The translations under genes were made by a program, and so were the position numbers. The notes beneath the pieces were generated by a model, which ran no database searches, was not told where the DNA came from, and was given only the letters and a program-made list of their open reading frames with translations. From Acidobacteriota bacterium (lineage in GTDB: Bacteria > Acidobacteriota > Blastocatellia > Chloracidobacteriales > Chloracidobacteriaceae): a stretch of DNA of 48,519 bases. The stretch is from contig JACQXX010000099.1 of the NCBI GenBank assembly GCA_016208495.1, positions 1 to 48,519 of the forward strand, written 5' to 3'. Below are positions 25,675 to 34,100 of the stretch, in pieces (position 1 is the first letter of the stretch; every line of letters begins with the position of its first letter).

Positions 25675-27393
25675 ATGAATTTAGTTGTAAACACCAATCC
25701 ATTTCTCTGTGCGATGCGCAGATCCTTTTCAATTCTCATTCTCTGTTTTCTGATCCTGTTGATGGCTGGCGCGCCGCTCTCGTGCCAGGCGGCCAGCGGG
25801 CAAGACATTCGATCAAGTATTCGATACTCAGGACCTGACATCCGTTCCGGCACGGTGTTGAAACTCCGAATGGACAATACCCTCAGTTCAGCCACGGCTC
25901 AGACCGGCGAGACCTTTACCATGACGGTTATGGAACCCGTGATCGTGAATGGCCAGACCGCCATTGCGCAAGGCACCAGAACCCAGGGCCATGTCACCAA
26001 TGTGGAACCCGCCCGGCGCAACGAAACGGGCACAATCTCGGTTGAGTTTGATCGGCTGGTGTTTGCCAATGGCCAGTCGCTTCCCATTGATGGGCTGCTG
26101 ACAAGTACGGATCCGGATGTAAAAAATCAAATTGACGAAGAAGGCCGCACCACAGGCAGTTCCACCACGAAACGAAATATTATTTTCGTTGGTGGCGGTG
26201 CCGGTGTCGGTGCCATCATTGGTGCCCTGGCCGGAGGCGGTAAAGGGGCGGCGATTGGCGCCGGGGTTGGTGCCGGGGCTGGTATCCTGGGCGCCTTGTT
26301 CAGCAAAGGCTATGAAGCTCAGGTGAAAGCCGGAGATACCTTTAATTATGAATTAACCCGCAGCCTGCGGATGTCGGATGTTGATTCCGGCTACAATTCA
26401 GCCAATACCGGCAACCACAATTCAGGTGGTGGCTATGGACAAACCCAGCAAGAATACACTGATTTAGAATTTATCAAGCTGGCTCAGGTCCAATTGCGGG
26501 ATCGCAATTATTATGGTTCAGCCATTGATGGACGCTTCACCGCCAGCACTCGCTCGGCGATCAAGAATTTTCAACGTGACAAACGCCTTGAACAAACGTC
26601 GCGACTTGATCTGCAAACCGCCCAGGCATTAGGTTTGGTGGACAATAACGGAAATATCACTGGAAATAATACTGGAAATGATAATGACCGAAACAGTCGT
26701 CTGGTGCGCGTGGTGGAAGCCAAAGCCTACCGCCAGTCAGACCGCAGTATTCGTGTTGCTATGCTGACCGAGGTCAATTCCGGTGGCTGGAATATCTTTG
26801 GGGATTATGAAATCAAAAACGGCCAGATGGAAGTCTGGGCGCGTGGTACACCACCCACTGGCTATGCCTCCCAGGGGAACAGTCGAAAGAACCTGGATGT
26901 GATTAGCCGTGAAGATGTATCGCGGATCCGAACGGTTGTGGTCCATAGCGACAATCGCGATTGGACCATCGCCGTCGGTTCTTCCAACCAACCTGGCAAC
27001 GGGTCGGGAATGAGCCTGGCGTCGTCACTCAAACTGCAGGCTGATCGGATGCTGGCCACCGTCAGATCACAATTTCGAACCAATGGCCGAACCAGCCGGT
27101 CATCAATCTGGCAATTGAATGAAAATGAGGCCACTCTGTACTCATCACTGGCCGCCCTGGCTGCATCTACCCAATTCTATGCCGAACTGGTTGACGCCCG
27201 AAGTTCTGATGAGGCCCAACGCGGGGCCGCCGAAGTGATCATCCGCAATGCACGTCGCGTCAGCCGGATGATGCAACGTGGCGGACGTTCAACCGATAGG
27301 ATCCAACGTGACTTTGATGCCTATGACTCTGGCATAAAACAATTGACCGACCAGTACCAGTTCACTACTGAAAATGAAGAAGCCTGGAAATAA
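25675..27393 (+). CDS. Exported glycine-zipper protein with peptidoglycan-binding domain
   Basis: 572 residues. A signal sequence with a longish N-region (hydrophobic core about 17-33, cleavage near CQAASG) is followed by a beta-rich domain (about 55-150: GTVLKLRMDNTLSSATAQTGETF...). Next come a glycine-zipper membrane-type stretch (GGGAGVGAIIGALAGGGKGAAIGAGVGAGAG pattern, about 170-205), a PG_binding_1 domain (about 265-315: VQLRDRNYYGSAIDGRFTASTRSAIKNFQRDK), an Asn-rich linker, an uncharacterised beta region and a helical C-terminal ~130 residues. GAGG 7 nt before the ATG fits. It probably links outer membrane and cell wall; that is inference from the domain mix. No operon partner is evident. 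Confidence 0.85.
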   Translation: MNLVVNTNPFLCAMRRSFSILILCFLILLMAGAPLSCQAASGQDIRSSIRYSGPDIRSGTVLKLRMDNTLSSATAQTGETFTMTVMEPVIVNGQTAIAQGTRTQGHVTNVEPARRNETGTISVEFDRLVFANGQSLPIDGLLTSTDPDVKNQIDEEGRTTGSSTTKRNIIFVGGGAGVGAIIGALAGGGKGAAIGAGVGAGAGILGALFSKGYEAQVKAGDTFNYELTRSLRMSDVDSGYNSANTGNHNSGGGYGQTQQEYTDLEFIKLAQVQLRDRNYYGSAIDGRFTASTRSAIKNFQRDKRLEQTSRLDLQTAQALGLVDNNGNITGNNTGNDNDRNSRLVRVVEAKAYRQSDRSIRVAMLTEVNSGGWNIFGDYEIKNGQMEVWARGTPPTGYASQGNSRKNLDVISREDVSRIRTVVVHSDNRDWTIAVGSSNQPGNGSGMSLASSLKLQADRMLATVRSQFRTNGRTSRSSIWQLNENEATLYSSLAALAASTQFYAELVDARSSDEAQRGAAEVIIRNARRVSRMMQRGGRSTDRIQRDFDAYDSGIKQLTDQYQFTTENEEAWK

Positions 27394-27426
27394 GAACAGG
27401 TTGGAGTCAATAGCCAGCAGTCAATA

Positions 27427-27569
27427 ATGCCAGTTAAGAGTTAAAAAAATAAGCGGATTTGAACCCGCGAAGCGGGTGGCAGGCTCGTAGCCCAGGGTGC
27501 AACCCTGGGCTACGAGCCGGCGCCCTTCGTGGGCTGAGAACCAAAACGGCTTTAACTCTTAACTGGCAT
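27427..27569. mobile_element. 143-bp MITE, family B, copy 1
   Basis: Perfect 19-bp inverted ends (27427-27445 and 27551-27569; ATGCCAGTTAAGAGTTAAA), flanked by the direct repeat CAATA on both sides (27422-27426, 27570-27574). The core holds the hairpin CGTAGCCCAGGG-TGCAA-CCCTGGGCTACG. Another ATGCCAGTTAAGAGTT start follows directly at 27575, apparently a solo end. Confidence 0.88.
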
Positions 27570-27620
27570 CAATAATGCCAGTTAAGAGTTCGTTAAGCTC
27601 ATTTGATTGAATTACTTGAC

Positions 27621-27693
27621 CCAGAAAAAATGCGAGAAAGCCCCATCCTCAACCGCGAAGTGGTAGGGCGGGGCTTTCTCGCATTTTTTCTGG
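27621..27693. repeat. Perfect 24-bp inverted repeat
   Basis: 27621-27644 is the exact reverse complement of 27670-27693, with a 25-nt loop. The stem includes AATGCGAGAAAGCCCC. It ends 2 bp before the next element. Either a strong terminator-like hairpin in this 716-bp gap or a mobile palindromic unit. Confidence 0.85.
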
Positions 27694-27728
27694 TAATACC
27701 ATTTTGGAATGATCCTGTTGTATTAATA

Positions 27729-27859
27729 ATGCCAGTTAAGGGTTGAAAAAATTGTTCGTTGAAAACAAAGGGCTTATCAAAATCTCAGATTTCAGACGTT
27801 CAATCTGCTGTCTGTAAGTTGTTGATTTTGAAGTCTCAATTTCAACTCTTAATTCGCAT
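27729..27859. mobile_element. 131-bp MITE, family B, copy 2
   Basis: Inverted ends ATGCCAGTTAAGGGTTGAAA and (reverse complement of the right end) ATGCGAATTAAGAGTTGAAA match at 17 of 20. Flanked by TAATA at 27724-27728 and 27860-27864. The interior is unrelated to the hairpin core of copy 1 and does not code. Confidence 0.85.
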
Positions 27860-27873
27860 TAATAAGAGGTTAA

Positions 27874-28074
27874 TACTACAGCGAGGTTTTAATAAAAAAC
27901 CGAGTTTTGAGCCCAGGAACTGGGCGGCAGGCACGCTAGCCCAGGGTGCAACCCTGGGACCAACGGCCCGGCCTCCCTCCCGCCCCACCGGCAACCCAGG
28001 GTTTCGAAGACTCCACCCTGGGCTACGAGCCTGCCACCCGCTTCGCAGGTTAAAACCGAAACCTCGCTGTAGTA
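27874..28074. mobile_element. 201-bp MITE, family C
   Basis: Perfect 16-bp inverted ends (TACTACAGCGAGGTTT), flanked by TTAA at 27870-27873 and 28075-28078. The interior carries GCCCAGGGTGCAACCCTGGG and, near its right end, a long match to the core of the family-B element at 27427 in inverted orientation. Confidence 0.88.
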
Positions 28075-28109
28075 TTAAGTTATTGATAGGATTGTATTTC
28101 CCTTAGCCC

Positions 28110-31100
28110 TTAGCCCGATACCCTCAGCCCTAAATGGTATAAGATCGTTACTTCTACCGTGTGCTCCTTCCGATCATCTATTAAAAGAAGCGCCTGGCCT
28201 TCCTGGGCCTGTCCGTCAACGGTCATGCCTGGTTTTTCAAGGGTTGGATCCGAAATTCGCCGGATGGTGATGTGATAAACCGTTTCCCGAAAGCGGTAGT
28301 GAATCGTATAGCCGTCCCAATTTGCCGGCAGGCAGGGGGTCAGAGAGAGTGTATCCACTTCCAGATTGAGACCCAAAAGTGATTCTAAAATGAGCCGGTA
28401 CATCCATCCGGCTGAACCCGTGTACCACGTCCACCCGCCGCGTCCAACGTGTGGCGGACGGGCATACACGTCGGCGGCAATGACATAGGGCTCGACCTTA
28501 TAAACTGTCATTGCTTCAGGCGACCTGCCGTGGTTGATCGGGTTGATGATGGAGAACAATTCCCAGGCTCGCTCGCCCTCACCCAGCTCAGCAAAGGCCA
28601 TCGCTGCCCAAATCGCGGCGTGAGTATACTGGCCGCCGTTTTCACGGACGCCGGGAACATAGCCTTTAATATATCCAGGGTTAAGGTCAGATATGTCAAA
28701 TGGAGGGTCAAGTAATTGAATCAGCCTCTGTTCCCGCCGCACCAGCCGCTGATTCAGTGCCTCCATTCCTTGACGGGAGTGTGCCCTGTCACCGGCGCCC
28801 GAGAGCACCGACCAGCTCTGGGCAATGGAATCAATCTGACATTCAGCATTGGTGGCAGAACCCAACGGTGTGCCGTCATCAAAGTAAGCCCGGCGATACC
28901 ACCCGCCATCCCAGCCGTGCTGTTCCAGGTTTTCGCGTAATCGAGCCGCTGTCTGATCACAGTGACTGGCAAAGGATATGTCCTGATGGCCCCGCGCCAC
29001 CACCGCAAACCGGACGAGCACCTGATAGAGAAAAAACCCCAGCCAGACACTTTCGCCGGTGCCATGCTCGCCCACGAGGTTCATCCCGTCATTCCAATCG
29101 CCGGAACCAATGAACGGCAGGCCATGGTCGCCGAATTTCAGCCCTCGTTCGATGGCAAGCCGGCAATGTTCATACAGCGTGGCAAGGCGTTCCGACTGAT
29201 TGGGGAGATTGTAATACGACTCTTCTTCCGGATTTAATTCCCGACCTTCGACAAAGGCGACCGGTTCATCCAGAACGCCGGTGTCTCCCGTGCTGGTCAC
29301 ATAGCGATGTGTGGCCAGGGGCAGCCAGAGGTAATCATCCGAACATTTGGTTCGCACACCGCGCCCCATTGGCGGATGCCACCAATGCTGGACGTCGCCT
29401 TCCGGAAATTGCCGCGAGGCACAGACCAGCAGGTGGGCTCTGACCGCCTGCGGATCAATATGGATCAGTGCCATGACATCCTGTAACTGGTCGCGGAAGC
29501 CAAACGCCCCGCCGGATTGATAATACCCGCTCCGAGCCCACATCCGACAGGCCAGGGTTTGATATAGGAGCCAGCCGTTGGTCAAAACATTGAGTGATTG
29601 ATCGGGTGTTTCCACATGAACGGCGCCCAGGGTGTGTTTCCAGTAGTCCCAAACTTGTTCCAGCGCGAGGCGGGCCGCTTTCGGTCCCCGGAACTGTCGG
29701 GCGAGTTGGGTTGCTTGAGCCGCGTCGGTTCCAACCCCGAGCAGAAACACGATTTCGCGTGTCTCTCCACCCGCCAGATCAAATGCCATCTGCAGCGCGG
29801 TACATGGGTCCAGGGCAGCGCCGAGTTTGCCCGACAATCGCGACCGCTTCAGAGCGGCTGGATTCTGGAGTGTCTGATTGCGTCCGATGAACTCAGTCCG
29901 GCTCCCGGTAAAGGTCCGGGTCGGGTCATCCACATCAAAAAATGCCACTCGACCTGGAAACTCGGTGTTGTAGGTATTTCGCGCCAGAATGGCACCACTG
30001 AGCGGATCCAGTTCAGTGCTCAGATGCATGGCGGTTTTTGGCGGCAGGTCTCCCAGTACCCACTCGACATACCCCGTGACCGAAAGGCGGCGCATCCGGC
30101 CAGAATCGTTGCGGAGTTTCAGGACGATGAATTTGACAGGTTCCTTGAGCGCCACATAGGTCCACAGTTCGGAACTGATGCCGTGCTCGGTATGCTCAAA
30201 AACACTGTAGCCAAATCCATGACGGCAGGCATAGGGTGTGCCTCCGCGAACAGGTAGCGGCGTCGGCGACCAGTAATAGCCAGTGTCTTCTTCGCGAATG
30301 AAGAAGGCTTCGCCGCTGGAGTCGCTCACCGGGTCGTTGTGCCACGGGGTGAGCCGGTACTCGTGGGCGTTTTCGCTCCACGTATAAGCGGCACCGCTTT
30401 CAGAAATGACACTGCCGAAACCTGGATTGGCCAGCACATTGACCCACGGCACCGGCGTTGATTGGCCGTGCGCCGTGGTGATGACGTATTCTCGACCGTC
30501 GCGGGTAAAGCCACCCAGTCCATTGAAGAAAATCAGATCGTCACGGGGTGACCCTCCAACCGGGATTTCGATTCGGCGGTTTCGAACCGGGATCAGAAGC
30601 GGAATCTCAGGTTCAATCGGCCCCCGGAGTTTGAGCTGATCCGCAAGTGTTCCCAGTCGGTCAGATAAAATCACGCGGGCGACCGAATGAACCAGGATTC
30701 GGTCTTCGGCTGAAACCTGGTCAATGGGCCGGACAAAGATTCCACCCGGTCGTTCCATTGACCCTGATTCGATGGTGGCCGGGATCAACTGCATAATTTG
30801 ATCGTGTAACAATTGCTGATAGCCGGTTCGGTCTTCGTTCCAAATCACCAGATCCACCGCCAGCCCCTTGTGCCGCCAGTAGGAATGAGCCTGAATCAAC
30901 CGCCGAACCAGGTCAATATTGGACGGGTCCCCGATTTTCAACAACACAATCGGCAGGTCGCCGGAAATCGAATATCCCCACAGCCCGGACTGTCCACGTC
31001 GGTTCTGGATCAAAAGACTGGCTTCGGCTCGCAACGTGGCATTGGCATAGAGGATTGATCTGGCCAAATCACAGTACAAATGAGCGTCGGCTTCGGTGGC

Positions 31101-34100
31101 ATTCAGGTGGCGCAACGTCACGTGGCTATGGGTCCAGGCCAGGTCAAAAACCCGGCCTGCAATCCGCCAATCCTGATATTTTTCGACCAGTCCCAGGCAC
31201 AAATCGCGGGTTTCGCCAATCCCCGTCACAATATTGACCGTGGCCGATGTTTCTGGTTCCAGGATGATTTGATACCGGATGGCCACAATCGGGTCGAGGA
31301 CCGAGCCTTCGCTACCCGAAAGAGGGCCGGTTTCACTCATCGCCAGGGGATTGACCAGTGTATTGCCGCGACCAATAAAGCGCGCCCGGTCCGTTTCATA
31401 GGAAACTTTGTTGATTTCAGCATTATGAACGGTCATCAAATGAAACATGCAGACCGTCAATTCGTGCTCGGAACGGGGTCGCCGGGCACAGACAATCGCC
31501 TGTCGCTGGGAAAGAATCTCCGTCTGAACAAACAACTTGCTAAACGCAGGATGCAGGGCATCGGCAGCGGACGAGGTCAGCACGACTTCGGCAAAACTGG
31601 TAATTTCGAGGACAACCCGTGTCCGTCCGGTATTTGTAATGCGGACGCGCCGTAATTCGATATCGTCTTCAGGTGAAACCGCGACCTCGGTATGGGTGTC
31701 AATCCCCGCGTTGCGGTTGCGGAACTCGCCACGGCCTTCTGAAAAAATTGCTTCGTAGTGCTCGGTTTGTTTGAGTGTTGGTTGATAGGAAGTGGACCAG
31801 TATTCCCCGCTGGTCACATTGCGCAGGTAACAAAACGTGCCCCAGTTATCGCGGGTCGTGTCCTCTCGCCAGCGGGTAATGGACAGGTCTTTCCATCGGC
31901 TGTATCCGCCTCCAGAGTTGGTGAGCATGACGTGATAGCGGCCATTGGAAAGCAACTGGACTTCGGGCACCCTGGAATTTGGGTTTTTGTAAATGCGCAA
32001 TGGCCGGTCTGAATTCTTCGGACCGGTATGAACCTCGGTGGTTTCTTCGGGCGGTGAATAAAACTCGGTGGTTTTTGGGACCCGTTCCTGCAGCAACAGC
32101 ATGGTTGCCTTAAACAGCGGCTCGGCCTCAAAGCGTTTTTGCATCGGACGGTTCAGCAGCACATAGGCCATTGACAGAAAACTCATGCCCTGATGATGCG
32201 CCATAAATGACCGCACAATGGCAGTGGATTGTCCGGGAGGAACTCGGGTCAAGGTATAATCAACGGCTTCATACAGGCCGTACTCACCTTCGACCCCTTC
32301 AGCGGTCAACCGCTGCAGGTTCCGGCAGGCTTCCTGTGGCGCGACCATCAGTGCCAGCGCCGAGGCATACGGAGCAATCACCAGATCCTCAGCCAGACCG
32401 CGCTTGAATCCGAGCCCTGGCACGCCAAACGCCCGATACTGGTAATTCAGATGGAGGTCAACGATGTTGTAGCCTGATTCCGAGACGCCCCAGGCGACAC
32501 CGTTCTTGCGGCCATATTCGATTTGCGTCTTGACCGAGGCCCGGTACGTCTGGTCGAGCAGCGTGTCGTCAAAGGTCGGCATAACCAGCAACGGCATCAG
32601 ATATTCAAACATTGAGCCGCTCCAGGAAAGCAAGGTCGGCCCACCGTCGGCGGTTGTCAGCAATCGCCCCAGGGCAAACCAGTGTTCCTGTGGCAATCGT
32701 CCCTGGGCAATGCCCACAAAACTGCTCAATCGTGCTTCGGAGGCCAGCAAATCATAGTAACTGGAATCCAGTCGCCGTTCGCCGACATTGTAGCCGGTTG
32801 CCAGGAGCTTTCGCGTCGGGTCAAACAGAAAGTCATATTCCATTTGAGCCAGGTCCCCACTGCGCCCGGCAAGCTCGTCCAGCTCTTTTAACCGTTCGGC
32901 AGCCCGCAAACGCGAGTGGCTGACCAGCCGTCGCAATTCGTTTCCAACAAGCTGGTCTTTTGAGGAAGGAATGGTCAGGGTTGCCAGTTGCCGGAGCGTG
33001 AGAATGTCATTCATTCCAACCTGAACAGCATCCGGATGGATGATCCAGGGGGCCAGAAACTGCAATTCATCAAGCGCTTCGCGGCAGTGCTGGGTCAACA
33101 CACTTGCCCAGTGGACCTTTTCTTTTCCAGAGGAAGGCGTCAGGGTTTGAATCATTTCCTCGCCGACCTTGAGCAGCCCTTCCAGTCCTCGCCGGACTTC
33201 CCCAAGCGTGGTGCGTGGTGAGGAGCAAGCCGCCCCAATGCGGGCGTGCAACCTGAGAAGTTGCGTCGAAGTTGAATCATTGAGGGCATCGGTCAGAATC
33301 TCAAGTGTGTCACTGATGCCTTCAAACAACCGGGGTCCGACAATCGGGCGATCAGGCAAATCCAAAAGAGCCGTTCGCAAAATCAACAAATGTCCGGCCA
33401 GGTTGCCGCTGTCAACCGATGAGACATAGAGCGGCGGGAGCGGCACCAACGTTTGGGTGTCATACCAGTTATAGAAATGCCCCCGGTGACGTTCCAGCCG
33501 ATCCATCGTGTTCAACGTGTTCGTCGTTCGGTTTATCAGTTGGGTGGTGGTGATGTATCCGAAATCGTGAGCGGTGACATTGGCCAGCAAGGCCAGACCG
33601 ATATTGGTCGGCGACGTCCGGTGGGCAATGACTGGATTTGGATGTTCCTGAAAATTGTCGGGTGGCAGCCAGTGGTCATCCTGGCCGACAAACTGCTCAA
33701 AGAACCCCCAGGTTTTGCGGGCCAGCTTGCGCAAGAACACCGATTGCTCGACGGTTAATGTGGCTTCGTGCCGGGCGATGGGCTGGCTGATCCACCAGGC
33801 AAGCGCCGGTGCCACAAGCCACAGGACGAGCAGCGGTGCCGCCACAATCAGTGCCTCCGGTCTGAAAAAGGCCAGCCACACAGCCGCCATCAGGGCAATA
33901 GCAGGGGCGCTCCACATCAGGCGGTATAACCCGATGAGGTCGGTTGGGGCCTGACGCTCGGCGTCAATTGACGGATTCCATTCCAACAGGTGTTTGTGCG
34001 AAATCAGCACCCGCCAGAGGGTCCGAACAACGGCATCAAGGCTGAAGACAGCCTCAAACGGAAGCATCGCCAACCCAAATACAGCTTGCGAAAGATTGCG

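Larger units (their letters stand above)
27696..28140. mobile_element. 104-bp element (TTAGCCC type) broken by two nested insertions
   Basis: Ends ATACCATTTTGGAATGATCC and TAAATGGTAT match the intact copy at 19217-19320. Between them lie a 131-bp family-B element with a TAATA duplication and a 201-bp family-C element with a TTAA duplication. 445 - 131 - 5 - 201 - 4 = 104, the exact length of the intact copies. The right end overlaps the last codons and stop of the glucan-synthase gene. Confidence 0.92.

Noticed and set aside
27759-28106. 115-codon open frame in the nested-element region
   Set aside because: It crosses element boundaries and insertion duplications; not a plausible gene.
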